64,000 nucleotides of DNA from Caulobacter sp. AP07 (lineage in GTDB: Bacteria; Pseudomonadota; Alphaproteobacteria; Caulobacterales; Caulobacteraceae), in NCBI RefSeq assembly GCF_000281955.1, contig NZ_AKKF01000122.1, positions 1 through 64,000 of the forward strand. Direction: 5' to 3'. Numbering within the stretch: the stretch's first letter is position 1; each line of letters opens with the position of its first letter. Under the pieces are notes generated by a model. It did no database searches. It was not told the DNA's origin and worked only from the letters and a program-made list of their open reading frames with translations. The translations under genes were made by a program, and so were the position numbers. Positions 8,652 to 18,222 of this stretch are shown one piece after another.

Positions 8652-9239
8652 CTAAACAGCCGGAGGGGGCGCGACCATCCCGAACAGACGATGATCTCGC
8701 CATTCGCCGTTAATTTTCAGATAAGCGGGCGCGTATCCCTCCTCGACGAAGCCAGATTTCAGCAAAAGCGCCGCCGACGGGCCGTTTTCCGGCATGCAGG
8801 CCGCCTCCAGCCGATGGAGCGCCAGCTCGCCGAACGCGAAGGCGATGGTCGCCTTGACCCCGTCCAGCATGTGGCCGCGGCGGGCGTGGGGCTGGCCGAT
8901 CCAGTAGCCCATCACCGCGCTCTGGGCGACGCCGCGGCGGATGTGGAACAGCCGGACGCCGCCGATCAGCGCCCCGTCGTCGCGGCGGAACATGAAGAAC
9001 GGAAAGGCCTCGCCGGTCTCCAGCTCGCGGGCGTAGGCGGCCAGCCGGGCGCGGAAGGCGGTCCGGGTCAGGTCGTCCTCCGGCCAGGTCGGCTCCCAGG
9101 GCCGCAGGAACGGGGCCGACTGGGTGCGCAGCTCCGACCACGCCTTGTAGTCATGCAGCCTGGGCAGGCGCAGGAACACCTTGTCGCCCTCGAGACGCGG
9201 GCCGGGATCGGTCTGGAAAAGGCGAAGGAAGGCGGACAA
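8652..9239 (-). CDS. RimJ/RimL-type GNAT N-acetyltransferase
   Basis: A 195-residue GNAT acetyltransferase of the ribosomal-protein-alanine type, using acetyl-CoA. Features are GDKVFLRLPRLHDYKAW at the start of the domain, FPFFMFRRDDGALIGGVRLF in the middle, and the acetyl-CoA loop region IGQPHARRGHMLDGVKATIAFAF followed by LHRLEAACMPENGPSAALLLKSGF. The preferred start is a TTG at 9239 preceded by AGGA seven bases upstream, which gives the family-typical beginning LSAFLRLFQTDPGPRL. An in-frame ATG at 9308 would add 23 unsupported residues. It lies upstream of pdeA on the same strand (72-base gap). Confidence 0.88.
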   Translation of the reverse strand: MSAFLRLFQTDPGPRLEGDKVFLRLPRLHDYKAWSELRTQSAPFLRPWEPTWPEDDLTRTAFRARLAAYARELETGEAFPFFMFRRDDGALIGGVRLFHIRRGVAQSAVMGYWIGQPHARRGHMLDGVKATIAFAFGELALHRLEAACMPENGPSAALLLKSGFVEEGYAPAYLKINGEWRDHRLFGMVAPPPAV

Positions 9240-9326
9240 GACAGGTTCCTGGGCAACACCGCACCTTTGAGCCTCCCGCGCCGCAAGACAAGAGGGCGGT
9301 CTCGCCAAGCGCGCCCCGGCGAAGGA

Positions 9327-9692
9327 TCAGTAGCTTCGCCCGTCGGTCTTGCGCACCGGCACGGCGCCCAGGTCGAAATCCTCGAACAGGCGGGCGTTCA
9401 GGCTGATGCGGGGGGCGTCGTAGTCGACGACGCCGTTCTCGAAGCTGGGGAACTGCGAAAAAGTGCCGCAGCCGCAGACCCCGCAATGGTGGTGCGTCCC
9501 GAAATAGCCGCCCCACTGATAGGTCGAGACCCGGTCGCGGGCCGTCGTCAGCTTGAACTGGTCGGGCGTGTAATAGGCCCACAGGGCGCCCCGCTTCGAG
9601 CAGAACGAGCAGTTGCAGTCCGACACCCACTCCGGAGCGTGGGTGACTTCGAACTGGGTCGCGCCGCAGTGGCAGCGGGCCTTGAGGGTCAT
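9327..9692 (-). CDS. GFA family (glutathione-dependent formaldehyde-activating-like) zinc protein
   Basis: A 121-residue CENP-V/GFA fold protein with the zinc-binding cysteine pattern: CHCG near the start, CNCSFCSKRG in the middle, and HHHCGVCGCGTF later. The family includes S-hydroxymethyl-glutathione synthase, but most small members have unknown substrates. The start at 9692 follows GGAG. It is divergent from a DUF1993 gene, and a 22-bp inverted repeat lies between the two, 47 bases upstream of this start. Confidence 0.9.
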   Translation of the reverse strand: MTLKARCHCGATQFEVTHAPEWVSDCNCSFCSKRGALWAYYTPDQFKLTTARDRVSTYQWGGYFGTHHHCGVCGCGTFSQFPSFENGVVDYDAPRISLNARLFEDFDLGAVPVRKTDGRSY

Positions 9693-9738
9693 GGGAGAAC
9701 TCCGTTCGGTGGGACGATGCGGCGTGTCTAGCGCCACC

Positions 9739-9760
9739 CTGCTGACAGCCTGCTGTCAGC
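9739..9760. promoter_or_regulatory. Inverted repeat TGCTGACAG-N4-CTGTCAGCA, candidate shared operator
   Basis: A perfect 9-bp inverted repeat with a 4-base loop lies between the divergent GFA and DUF1993 genes. Almost the same palindrome occurs at 54584-54606 upstream of uvrB, so a common regulator is possible. It is too short and lacks the T run to be a convincing terminator. Confidence 0.5.
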
Positions 9761-9831
9761 AACGGGACCAGGCGTTGTCGCCACCGATCCGCTCGGGTTA
9801 GGAATGAACGCCGTTCTCACGAGGCCTTGAG

Positions 9832-10371
9832 ATGAACCTCCACACCCTGGCGATCCCGACCTTCACCCAGATGCTGCGGGCCCTGTCGGCCCAGTTGGAC
9901 AAGGGGGTCGAGCTGGCCCGCGCCAAGGGCTTCGAGCCTTCGGTGCTGCCGCAGTCGCGCCTGGCGCCCGACATGTTCCCGCTGGCCGCCCAGGTGAAGT
10001 TCACCTGCTTCCAGGCCAGCGACGCGGTGGCCCGGCTGACCGGCCAGGCGCCGCGGGTCATGCCCGGGGACGAGACCACGATCGAAGGGCTGAAGGCCGT
10101 CATCGCCGGGACGATCGCCGACCTGGAGGCCACGCCCGAGGCGGCCTTCGCCGGCGCCGAGGATCGGATGATCGAGCTGAAGATGGCCAACGGCCTGATC
10201 TTCGACATGAACGGCCTGCAGTTCCTGCGCGACTGGTCCCTGGCCCAGTTCTATTTCCATCTGGTGACCGCCTACGACATCCTGCGCCACAACGGCGTGC
10301 CGCTGGGCAAGCCCGACTACGTCCCCCACGCCCTGCCCTATCTGCGCCCGGGGACGGCGCCGGGCGCCTGA
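9832..10371 (+). CDS. DUF1993 family protein
   Basis: A 179-residue protein of the DUF1993 family (a DinB/YfiT-like four-helix bundle). Visible motifs are the start LHTLAIPTFTQMLRAL, then LAPDMFPLAAQVKFTCFQA, and the late FYFHLVTAYDILRHNGVPLGKPDYV. The function is not established; DinB-like bundles often bind a metal, and the His residues in FHLVTAYDILRHNG would fit. Such genes often sit with other small stress or detoxification genes, as with the divergent GFA gene here. Confidence 0.88.
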   Translation: MNLHTLAIPTFTQMLRALSAQLDKGVELARAKGFEPSVLPQSRLAPDMFPLAAQVKFTCFQASDAVARLTGQAPRVMPGDETTIEGLKAVIAGTIADLEATPEAAFAGAEDRMIELKMANGLIFDMNGLQFLRDWSLAQFYFHLVTAYDILRHNGVPLGKPDYVPHALPYLRPGTAPGA

Positions 10372-10485
10372 CCACCGCCATGCCCGCCATTGCGGCCTGC
10401 GCACAACTCTGCGTAGACTCTCAAGTTCAGGCTATCGCCACGCACATCGGTTTTTGACGACCCAACGAGTCAAGGGCTTGCCGTC

Positions 10486-13400
10486 ATGAACAAGCGGATC
10501 GACGCTCCGGCGTTCAGGAATTCCGACTTTCTGTCCGGTGGCGGCGAAATGGCGGAGCTGATCGCCGCCAGCGACTGGTCGCAGACCCCTCTGGGCCCGA
10601 TCGAATCCTGGCCGCAGAGCCTGCGCACGACGGTGAGCCTGTGCCTGGCCTCGAACTTCCCGATCAACATCATCTGGGGCCCGCACTACAACCAGATCTA
10701 TAACGACGGCTATCGGGTGATGTGCGGGGCGGCCCACCCCCAGTCGCTCGGCGAGCCCTATGACGTGACCTGGGCTTCGGCCTGGCCGGCCATCGGCGAT
10801 CCCTTCCATCAGGCCCGGGCGGGCGCGACCTCGTTCCTGGATAACCAGCGGATGTTCCTGTTCCGCAACGGCTATCTCGAGGAAGCCTTCTTCACCTTCT
10901 CCCTCAGTCCGATCCGCGACGAAAGCGGCGGTGTCGGCGGCGTCTTCCTGCCGGTCATCGAGACCACGGCCAGCACGCTGTCGGAGCGACGGACGCGGTT
11001 GCTGCGCGACCTGAACGCGCGATTGGGCGAGGCGCGCACCACGGCCGAAGTCTACGCCCGCGCCATCGAGACCTTCGCCGAGCACCCGTTCGACCTGCCG
11101 TTCGTGCTGCTCTACGAAGCCGGTCCGGACGCCGAGACCTATCGCCTGGTCGGTCATGTCGGCCTTGCGGCGGAAACGGCCGGCGCGCCGGCCGTCCTGT
11201 CGTCGGCCCCTGGCGAGCCCTGGCCGGTGGCGGCGCTTTGCGAGACGCGCGAACCGATCCTGCTGGAGGATGTTTCGGCGCGTCTGGGCGGAGCGCCTTG
11301 CGGGCCCTACGAGGAGCCGCCGGCCATCGGCCTGGCCTTTCCGATCTTCGTTCCCGGTTCGCCACGACCGACGGCGCTGCTCATCGCCGGCGCCAGCCCG
11401 CGATTGCCGTTCGACGCGCCCTATCGCGATTTCCACAGCCTGCTGGCGGCGGCCCTGGCCGCGGGCCTGGCCAATGCCAAGACCTTCGAGGAAGAGCGCC
11501 GCCGCGCCGAGATGCTGGCCGCCCTCGACCAGGCCAAGACCGCGTTCTTCTCCAATGTCAGCCATGAATTCCGCACGCCGCTGACCCTGATGCTGGGGCC
11601 GATCGAGGACGCCCTGGACGAGGCCGCCGGCCTGCCGCTGGCCCAGCGCGAGCGGCTCGACGTCGCCCATCGCAACGCCCAGCGCCTGCTGAAGTTGGTC
11701 AATTCCCTGCTCGACTTCTCCCGTGTCGAGGCGGGCCGGATCCAGGGCCGCTTCGAGCCGACCGATCTTGGCGCGCTCACCGCCGAGCTGGCCAGCAACT
11801 TCCGCTCCGCCTGCGAGCGGGCCGGCCTGGCGCTGGTCGTCGACTGCGAACCGTCGATGGCGCTGGTCCATGTCGACCGGAACATGTGGGAGAAGGTGGT
11901 CCTCAACCTGATCTCCAACGCCTTCAAGTTCACGCTCGAGGGACAGATCACCGTGGCCTTGCGCACCGTCGCGGGTTTGGGGGCGGGGGCGGAGGCGGTC
12001 GAGCTCACCGTCAGCGACACCGGCCTGGGCATCGCCGAGGCCGAACTGCCTCGGGTCTTCGAGCGCTTCCATCGGATCGAGGGGCAGAAGGGCCGCACCC
12101 ACGAGGGCACCGGTATCGGCCTGGCCCTGGTCGATGAGCTGGTCAAGCTGCATGGCGGCGCCGTGGGGGTGCGCAGCCGCCTGGGCCAAGGCTCGACGTT
12201 CCAGGTGACGATCCCGCGGGGGACGGCCCACCTGCCGCCGGAACGCCTGTCGGCCGCAGGCGTCCCGGCCTCCACCACCGTGCAGGCCAGCGCCTATGTC
12301 GCCGAAGCCTTGCGCTGGTTGCCCGACGCCGACCTCCAGGGGCATGAGGCCACCGAAGCGACAGCCCCGATCGACGGCCAGCCGCGCGTGGTGCTGGCCG
12401 ACGACAACGCCGACATGCGTGGCTATGTGAAGCGGCTGCTGGAGGATGGCGGCTACCAGGTCGAAGCCGTGGCGAACGGCCAGGCGGCGCTGGCCGCCGT
12501 CCAGCGGGGACCGCCGCCCGATCTGGTGCTGAGCGACGTGATGATGCCCGAGCTCGACGGGTTCGGCCTGCTGGCCGCCCTGCGCGCCGACCCCGCCCAG
12601 GAGGGCCTGCTGGTCATCCTGCTGTCGGCCCGGGCCGGCGAGGAGGCCCGGGTCGAGGGCCTGGCGGCCGGAGCCGACGACTATCTGGTCAAGCCGTTCA
12701 GCGCCCGCGAGCTGCGCGCCCGGGTGGACGGCGCCGTCAAGCTGGCGCGACAAAGGCGCGAAGCGGCCAAGCGAGAGCAGGATCTGGGCGCGCGACTGGT
12801 CGCGGAGCAGGGCAAGGCCGCCCTTCGCCAGACCCAGCAGCAGCTGGAATTCGCGCTCGACGCCGGGCGCCTCGGGAGCTGGGAATTCGACGTCGCGTCC
12901 GGGATGTTCTCTTCATCCGCCCATGCCCGCGCGATCTTCGGGCTTGGCCCGGACGATCCGTTCGAGCGCCTGGAAGACGTCGTCGCGCGGGTTCACCCCG
13001 ATGACCGCGAGCGGCGCCAGGCGGCGATCGATCGGACGCTCTCCACGGGAGAGGATTTCGAGATCGAATATCGCACGCTCAAGCCGGACGGCCGGATCGG
13101 CTGGATTCTCGCGCGCGGCCGGGCGGCGTTCGAAGATGGAAGCGCCGTGCGGCTGGCGGGCATCTCCCTCGACATCACCGCCCGCAAGTCCGCCGAACAG
13201 CGCCAGCAGCTGCTTCTCGACGAAGTCGACCATCGTGCGAAGAACACCCTGGCCAGCGTCCAGTCCATCGCCATGCAGACGCTGCGGCACGCCGAGCATC
13301 CCTCGACCTTCACCACCGCCTTCGTCGAGCGCATTCAGGCCCTGGCCCGGGCCCACGAGCTGTTGACCGAGGCGTCCTGGCAGGGCGCGGCCCTGGCCGA

Positions 13401-13800
13401 CGTCATCGATCGCACCTTGAAGGTTCACGCGCCCCCCGGCTCGGGTGCGCGGGTCTCGCTGTCGGGGCCGGCGGTTCGACTGGGACCCAACGCCGCCGTC
13501 ACCCTCAACATGGCGTTTCACGAGCTGGCGACCAACGCGATCAAATACGGCGCGCTGTCGACGCCGGACGGCCGCGTGGACGTCGAATGGACAGCCGACG
13601 CCGGAGCGATCACCATAAACTGGCGGGAGTCCGGAGGACCGAAGGTGGCGGTCCCGTCGCGGCGCGGCTTCGGTTCGCGATTGATCGAGCAGGCCCTGGC
13701 GCGGGAAATGGACGGCGAGGCCCGATTGGTCTTCCTGTCGGAGGGCCTGTGGTGCCATCTTCGCCTGCCGCTTTCGGCCAAGCTGAGTCTGGTGACGTGA
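10486..13800 (+). CDS. Hybrid sensor histidine kinase with two transmitters (HisKA-HATPase-REC-PAS-HWE kinase)
   Basis: A 1104-residue cytoplasmic signalling protein with no membrane segments. In order: a PAS-like N-terminus (about 30-165), a GAF-like region (about 175-330), a HisKA transmitter with His360 in NVSHEFRTPL, a HATPase domain (NLISNAFKFT, DTGLGIA, GTGIGLALV), a receiver with Asp684 in LVLSDVMMPELDG, a PAS domain (about 790-900), and a second transmitter of the HWE/HisKA_2 class. The latter has His916 in EVDHRAKNTLASVQ, FHELATNAIKYG and INWRESGGP. So one chain carries two different phosphodonor histidines flanking a receiver. It is followed directly by a single-domain receiver gene, the likely phosphoryl acceptor. 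Confidence 0.93.
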   Translation: MNKRIDAPAFRNSDFLSGGGEMAELIAASDWSQTPLGPIESWPQSLRTTVSLCLASNFPINIIWGPHYNQIYNDGYRVMCGAAHPQSLGEPYDVTWASAWPAIGDPFHQARAGATSFLDNQRMFLFRNGYLEEAFFTFSLSPIRDESGGVGGVFLPVIETTASTLSERRTRLLRDLNARLGEARTTAEVYARAIETFAEHPFDLPFVLLYEAGPDAETYRLVGHVGLAAETAGAPAVLSSAPGEPWPVAALCETREPILLEDVSARLGGAPCGPYEEPPAIGLAFPIFVPGSPRPTALLIAGASPRLPFDAPYRDFHSLLAAALAAGLANAKTFEEERRRAEMLAALDQAKTAFFSNVSHEFRTPLTLMLGPIEDALDEAAGLPLAQRERLDVAHRNAQRLLKLVNSLLDFSRVEAGRIQGRFEPTDLGALTAELASNFRSACERAGLALVVDCEPSMALVHVDRNMWEKVVLNLISNAFKFTLEGQITVALRTVAGLGAGAEAVELTVSDTGLGIAEAELPRVFERFHRIEGQKGRTHEGTGIGLALVDELVKLHGGAVGVRSRLGQGSTFQVTIPRGTAHLPPERLSAAGVPASTTVQASAYVAEALRWLPDADLQGHEATEATAPIDGQPRVVLADDNADMRGYVKRLLEDGGYQVEAVANGQAALAAVQRGPPPDLVLSDVMMPELDGFGLLAALRADPAQEGLLVILLSARAGEEARVEGLAAGADDYLVKPFSARELRARVDGAVKLARQRREAAKREQDLGARLVAEQGKAALRQTQQQLEFALDAGRLGSWEFDVASGMFSSSAHARAIFGLGPDDPFERLEDVVARVHPDDRERRQAAIDRTLSTGEDFEIEYRTLKPDGRIGWILARGRAAFEDGSAVRLAGISLDITARKSAEQRQQLLLDEVDHRAKNTLASVQSIAMQTLRHAEHPSTFTTAFVERIQALARAHELLTEASWQGAALADVIDRTLKVHAPPGSGARVSLSGPAVRLGPNAAVTLNMAFHELATNAIKYGALSTPDGRVDVEWTADAGAITINWRESGGPKVAVPSRRGFGSRLIEQALAREMDGEARLVFLSEGLWCHLRLPLSAKLSLVT

Positions 13801-13805
13801 ACGCG

Positions 13806-14195
13806 ATGACCGCTTCCTTGACCGGCGTCCGGCTGCTGCTCGTCGAGGACGAGGCGATCGTGGCGATGATGATCGAAGCGATGCTGACCGATCTTGGCTG
13901 CGTGGTGGTCGACGTCGCCGCCACCCTGTCGCGGGGCCTGGCGCTGGTCGACAGCACGGCCGGCGCGCTCGACGCGGCGGTCCTCGACATCAATCTGGGC
14001 GGGGAGAAGGTCTATCCGGTCGCCGAGCGGCTCGCGGCCGGCGGCGTGCCCTTCGTGTTTTCCACCGGCTACGGGCTGGCGGGAATCTCGCCCGACTTCG
14101 CCGACGTGCCCGCCCTGGCCAAGCCCTATACGCCCTACGCCCTGGAGCAGGCCCTGCTGTCCGTTCTGGGCGCCGCGCCATCCAGGACCCAATAG
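13806..14195 (+). CDS. Single-domain response regulator (receiver only)
   Basis: A 129-residue CheY-like receiver without an output domain. The acidic pocket is in LLVEDEAIVAMM, the phospho-acceptor Asp is in AAVLDINLGGE, Ser/Thr is in FVFSTGYG, and Lys is in ALAKPYTPYAL. This variant (LDINLGGE) is typical of receivers paired with HWE kinases. It begins six bases after the kinase stop; a GTG at 13797 overlapping that stop by four bases is an alternative start. It probably relays phosphate from the upstream kinase to other partners, by inference from context. Confidence 0.9.
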   Translation: MTASLTGVRLLLVEDEAIVAMMIEAMLTDLGCVVVDVAATLSRGLALVDSTAGALDAAVLDINLGGEKVYPVAERLAAGGVPFVFSTGYGLAGISPDFADVPALAKPYTPYALEQALLSVLGAAPSRTQ

Positions 14196-14237
14196 GACCA
14201 GGACCGATCGCCGGCGGCGAGGATGACGGCCAGAACG

Positions 14238-14268
14238 AAAAACGCCCCCGGACCGGGGTCCGGGGGCG
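14238..14268 (-). terminator. Rho-independent terminator of cdnL
   Basis: A 12-bp perfect GC stem (14243-14254 with 14257-14268, two-base loop, possibly shorter in practice) is followed on the minus strand by TTTTT. It lies just past the cdnL stop, between that gene and the convergent receiver gene. Confidence 0.85.
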
Positions 14269-14293
14269 CTTCGTGTAGCTCGGCCGATAAGGC

Positions 14294-14809
14294 TTAGGCG
14301 GCGGCCGCCTGGGTCTTGACCAGCGACTTGGTCAGGATGCCGATGGCGGCTTCGCGGTCGATGCGCTCGATCGCGGCCACTTCGCGGGCCATGCGGTCCA
14401 GGGCCGATTCGTACAGCTGGCGCTCCGAATAGGACTGTTCCGGCTGGTTCTCGGCGCGGTGCAGGTCGCGCACCACCTCGGCGATCGAGATCAGGTCGCC
14501 CGAATTGATCTTGGCTTCGTATTCCTGGGCGCGACGCGACCACATGGTGCGCTTGACGCGGGCCCGGCCCTTCAGGGTGGTCAGGGCCTGGCTCACGACA
14601 TTGCCCTCGGCCAGCGGACGCAGGCCGGCCGTCTTGGCCTTCTTGGTCGGAACGCGCAGGGTCATCTTTTCGTGGTCGAAGGTGATGATGTAGACCTCGA
14701 GCGACATCCCGGCCACTTCCTGGGTCTCGACGCCCTGGATGCTGCCCACGCCGTGCGCGGGATAAACGACGTGATCGCCGACCGAGAATTCCAGACCGCT
14801 CTTGCTCAT
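14294..14809 (-). CDS. cdnL: CdnL, CarD-family transcription regulator
   Basis: A 171-residue CarD/CdnL protein. Residues 6-65 form the RNA polymerase-interacting Tudor-like domain (FSVGDHVVYPAHGVGSIQGVE), and the helical C-terminal domain contains MWSRRAQEYEAKINSGDLI and RQLYESALDRMAREVA. It contacts the RNAP beta subunit and supports open complexes at rRNA and other growth promoters. The start at 14809 follows GAGGACGAACGA; upstream codons lack similarity. A ferredoxin gene lies upstream on the same strand, the order known from Caulobacter. Confidence 0.95.
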   Translation of the reverse strand: MSKSGLEFSVGDHVVYPAHGVGSIQGVETQEVAGMSLEVYIITFDHEKMTLRVPTKKAKTAGLRPLAEGNVVSQALTTLKGRARVKRTMWSRRAQEYEAKINSGDLISIAEVVRDLHRAENQPEQSYSERQLYESALDRMAREVAAIERIDREAAIGILTKSLVKTQAAAA

Positions 14810-15123
14810 TCGTTCGTCCTCAATAAGTTCGGGCCGGGGCCCAAAACACCATTCCACTCAGGCTTCCAAAGGGTGTCCAAACGGCGATAAGGACCCGACC
14901 GCGAAAGAGGTGCGGGGCCAAGACCGTTCGGATTTGGAAATAGCTGCTAAGTCACCCTTCGCCTTCGATCGGGCGCGCCGGATTAACGGCTGACATCGTC
15001 CACATGACGGGCAGGCGCGAGCAATCGCGACCGTTACGTCGAAAACGACAATATCATAAAATTCAGCTTGATGAAAGGCTTGCGGCCTGTTTAGCCGCCT
15101 GAGTCAACGCGATATGGAGGCGA

Positions 15124-15465
15124 CTAGGAGCCTTTTCCGGGCTTTTCGCTGAAATATTTCTCGAATTTGCCGGTCTCGCGCTCGAACTCTTCGCGGTCCG
15201 CCGGGGGCACGCCCTTGACCGTGATGTTGGGCCAGATCTTGGCGAATTCGGAGTTGATCCGCAGCCACTTGCCGTCCGGCTCGTCCTCGGTGTCGGGCTT
15301 GATGGCGTCGATCGGGCACTCGGGTTCGCAGACGCCGCAGTCGATGCACTCGTCCGGATTGATCGCCAGGAAGTTCTCGCCCTCATAGAAGCAGTCGACC
15401 GGGCACACCTCGACGCAGTCCATGAACTTACATTTGATGCAGGCGTCGGTAACGATGTAGGTCAT
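15124..15465 (-). CDS. fdxA: Ferredoxin FdxA ([3Fe-4S]/[4Fe-4S] type)
   Basis: A 113-residue ferredoxin of the FdxA group. The cysteine patterns are [20 protein letters not shown] at the N-terminus and [12 protein letters not shown] near 40-51, the set found in seven- or eight-iron ferredoxins. After them comes the family C-terminal extension (WPNITVKG, then a charged tail). It is a small soluble electron carrier; redox partners are not encoded nearby. The gene is upstream of cdnL with a 314-base gap that shows no other gene and probably carries the cdnL promoter. Confidence 0.94.
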   Translation of the reverse strand: MTYIVTDACIKCKFMDCVEVCPVDCFYEGENFLAINPDECIDCGVCEPECPIDAIKPDTEDEPDGKWLRINSEFAKIWPNITVKGVPPADREEFERETGKFEKYFSEKPGKGS

Positions 15466-15711
15466 CGAGGGCTCGGCAGTTTTCGACTTAAGCGCGGAGG
15501 CCGCGTTTTCGAAGCCATGGGCCCGCTTGTCAATGCGGCATGGCTGCGCGCGGGGCGAGGAATTCTCACAGCGGGCCTCAGCATATCATCTTGCCTGGCA
15601 AGGCGCGTGCGACGGATCGTCGGAGACCGTTGTTACGTTACCAATTCTTATCGAAGCTAGGTCACAACCAAGTCGAGGAAAATAAACAAGAAGTCGGGAA
15701 CCCGACACAGG

Positions 15712-17820
15712 ATGAGAGCGGCCGTGCGAACCCAGGTCTCGACCCCGATCGGACATGCCGACCCGATGCGGGACGCCCAGGCCCCGCACCTGATGATGGA
15801 CGCCTTCGAGACGTTCGTGCGCCACGCGCCGTTCGCCGCGGCGCTGGTCGACAGCGCCTTCCGGCTGACCGCCGTCAGCCCCGACTGGGCCGCCCACGGC
15901 GTGATCCCCGACATTGAGATCGGCGACGACTTCCGCCGCGCCCTGGTCAATCCCGAGGACATCGACAGGCTGGAGCGTTGCGTGGCGTTCGGGGAGGCGT
16001 TCTCGCGCTACCGCTCGGTCAGCGTCGCCGGGGCCGCGCCGCGCATCTGGCGCACCGAATTCGCCGCCACCCGCGCCCCCGGGGAAGCGGGGGAGCTGGG
16101 CCGGACCCTGGCGGTGATCGTCACCGCCCGCGACGTCAGCGGCTTCGCCGAGACCGCCCTGAAGGCCGAGCGCGACCAGCAGCGCCTGAAGATGGCGCTG
16201 GAGCTCGACGACCTGATGGTCCGCGAATACGACCTGCGGACCGGCGAGATCTATTGCTCCAACACCTCTCCCGAGCTGGAGAAGTGGTGCATGTTCAAGG
16301 ACGATCCGCTGGAGATCGTCCACCCCGACGACCGCGAGAGGATGGCCGAGCTGGTCCGCAACCGTAAGGACGGCGAGGCCCAGGTGTTCGAGTTCCGGCT
16401 CAATCGCGACGACGGGGTCGAGACCTGGGTGCGCTCGGTCGGAAAGAAGTTCCTCGGGGCCGACGGCAAGCCGGAACGCCTGGTCAACCTGTTCAAGGAC
16501 ATCACCGACCGCCGCCGCCAGACCGAAGCCGTCGAGAACCTGGCCTTCCGCGACCCGCTGACCGGGCTTCCCAACCGCGCCTATTTCCAGCGCAAGTTCC
16601 AGGAGGCGGTCGACGCCTCGGAGCTGATGGGCGAGCTGTTCGGCCTGATCATGATCGATGTCGACCACTTCAAGGACATCAACGACACCCTGGGCCACGA
16701 CGCCGGCGACGCCCTGCTCAAGCGGCTGTCGGAGATGCTGCACGCCGCCTTCCGCGCGGGCGACACCGTGGCCCGACTGGGCGGCGACGAGTTCGCGGTG
16801 ATTCTGCGCGGCCTGCATTCCGAGGCCGACATGATGCGGCCGGTCAGCGCCCTGCAAGAGCTGCTGCGCCGGCCGATCGAGCATGGCGGCCGCAGCTTCT
16901 CGGTCAGCGCCAGCATCGGCGCGGCCCTGCATGGCGACCTCGACGCCGACCCCAGCCACATGATCAAGAACGCCGACATCGCGCTCTATCGGGCCAAGGA
17001 CGAGGGCCGCAACCGCAGCGTGGTGTTCGATCCCTCGATGCGCTCGGCCCTGGAGCAGCGGATCGAGCTGCTGCGCGACGTGCGCGCGGCGATCACCGCC
17101 AAGGAGTTCGTGCTCTACTACCAGCCGGTGGTCGATATCGACTCGCACACCGTCGTCGGCTTCGAGGCCCTGATGCGCTGGGACCATCCCGAGCAGGGCG
17201 TCCTGACCCCCGACCGCTTCATGGCCGCCTTCGAGGACCAGGACCTGTCGCTGAAGCTCGGCGACCTGGCCTTCGAGAGCGCGCTCAAGCAGATGCGCGA
17301 TTGGATGGACGCCGGGGTCGAGTTCGGCCGGGTGGCGGTCAACATCTCGGCCGCCCAGTTCCGCAGCGGCCAGCTGGCCGAGGAGGTGCAGGCGCGCCTG
17401 GCCCGCTGGAACGTGCCGTGCGACCGCCTGACCATCGAGGTCACCGAGAACGTCTATATGGGCTGGGGCTCGGAGATGGTCAGCGACACCGTCCGCCAGC
17501 TGCACACGGCGGGGGTGATGATCGCCCTGGACGATTTCGGCACTGGCTACGCGTCCCTGGCCAACCTGCGCCAGTTCCCGATCGACCGGCTGAAGATCGA
17601 CAAGTCCTTCGTCCAGAACGTCGAGGACGCCGCCATCGTCAAGGCGGTGATCACCCTGGGCTCCAGCATGGGCATGAAGGTGGTCGCCGAGGGCGTCGAG
17701 GACCAGAGCCAGCTGGACGCCCTGGCCGGCTACGGCTGCGACCAGATCCAGGGGTATCACTTCTCGCGGCCGATGCCGGCAGGGATGGTGCCGGAGTATT
17801 TGCGGGGGTTTGGGCGGTAG
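15712..17820 (+). CDS. PAS-GGDEF-EAL cyclic-di-GMP signalling protein
   Basis: A 702-residue protein with a PAS-like region at about 30-140, a second PAS at about 160-268, a GGDEF domain at 275-440 and an EAL domain at about 450-700. Both catalytic motifs look intact: RLGGDEFAV (motif at 357-361) and VGFEALMRW (485-487), plus EVTENV, DDFGTGYASL and KIDKSFV. It could therefore be bifunctional, with the PAS domains setting the balance. There are no membrane helices. The start is uncertain: the ATG at 15712 has no good ribosome site, and ATGs at 15766 and 15793 are alternatives. It separates the S4-helicase pair from fdxA-cdnL. Confidence 0.92.
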   Translation: MRAAVRTQVSTPIGHADPMRDAQAPHLMMDAFETFVRHAPFAAALVDSAFRLTAVSPDWAAHGVIPDIEIGDDFRRALVNPEDIDRLERCVAFGEAFSRYRSVSVAGAAPRIWRTEFAATRAPGEAGELGRTLAVIVTARDVSGFAETALKAERDQQRLKMALELDDLMVREYDLRTGEIYCSNTSPELEKWCMFKDDPLEIVHPDDRERMAELVRNRKDGEAQVFEFRLNRDDGVETWVRSVGKKFLGADGKPERLVNLFKDITDRRRQTEAVENLAFRDPLTGLPNRAYFQRKFQEAVDASELMGELFGLIMIDVDHFKDINDTLGHDAGDALLKRLSEMLHAAFRAGDTVARLGGDEFAVILRGLHSEADMMRPVSALQELLRRPIEHGGRSFSVSASIGAALHGDLDADPSHMIKNADIALYRAKDEGRNRSVVFDPSMRSALEQRIELLRDVRAAITAKEFVLYYQPVVDIDSHTVVGFEALMRWDHPEQGVLTPDRFMAAFEDQDLSLKLGDLAFESALKQMRDWMDAGVEFGRVAVNISAAQFRSGQLAEEVQARLARWNVPCDRLTIEVTENVYMGWGSEMVSDTVRQLHTAGVMIALDDFGTGYASLANLRQFPIDRLKIDKSFVQNVEDAAIVKAVITLGSSMGMKVVAEGVEDQSQLDALAGYGCDQIQGYHFSRPMPAGMVPEYLRGFGR

Positions 17821-17823
17821 CGG

Positions 17824-17944
17824 CGCACTTGCCCCCTCCGCGCCTTCGGCGCTCCTCCCCCATAGGGGGAAGAGCCTCGCGGTTTAGGCTCCGCCCCCTA
17901 TGGGGGCGGACAGACCGCGAAGCGGTCAGGTGGGGGCAAGTGCG
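17824..17944. repeat. Palindromic repeat family C, copy 1
   Basis: About 121 bp with inverted ends CGCACTTGCCCCC and GGGGGCAAGTGCG. It contains internal hairpins (GCGCCTTCGGCGC, CCCCCATAGGGGG, CCGCCCCCTATGGGGGCGG and GACCGCGAAGCGGTC). It fills the whole gap between the stop codons of two convergent genes. A homologous copy in inverse orientation is at 43294-43389. Confidence 0.9.
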
Positions 17945-18222
17945 TCACCCCTCCACCGCCTCGTACAGCTCCCGCGCCTCGCTCGCCGGCCCGCGCCGCT
18001 CCCCGAACCCCATGATCCGTACGTTGATCAGCCGCCCGCCGATCGCGAACACCAGCACGTCGCCGGTCTTCAGCCCGCGCGACGGTTTGTCGACCCGGCT
18101 CTCGGCCCCGGCCCGGGTCAGGCGGATGCGGCCTTCGTCGACGAAGCGGCCGGCCAGGGAGCGGGTCTTGAAGAACCGGGCGCGCCACAGCCAGACGTCG
18201 GCGCGGCAATGGCCTTCGTCGG

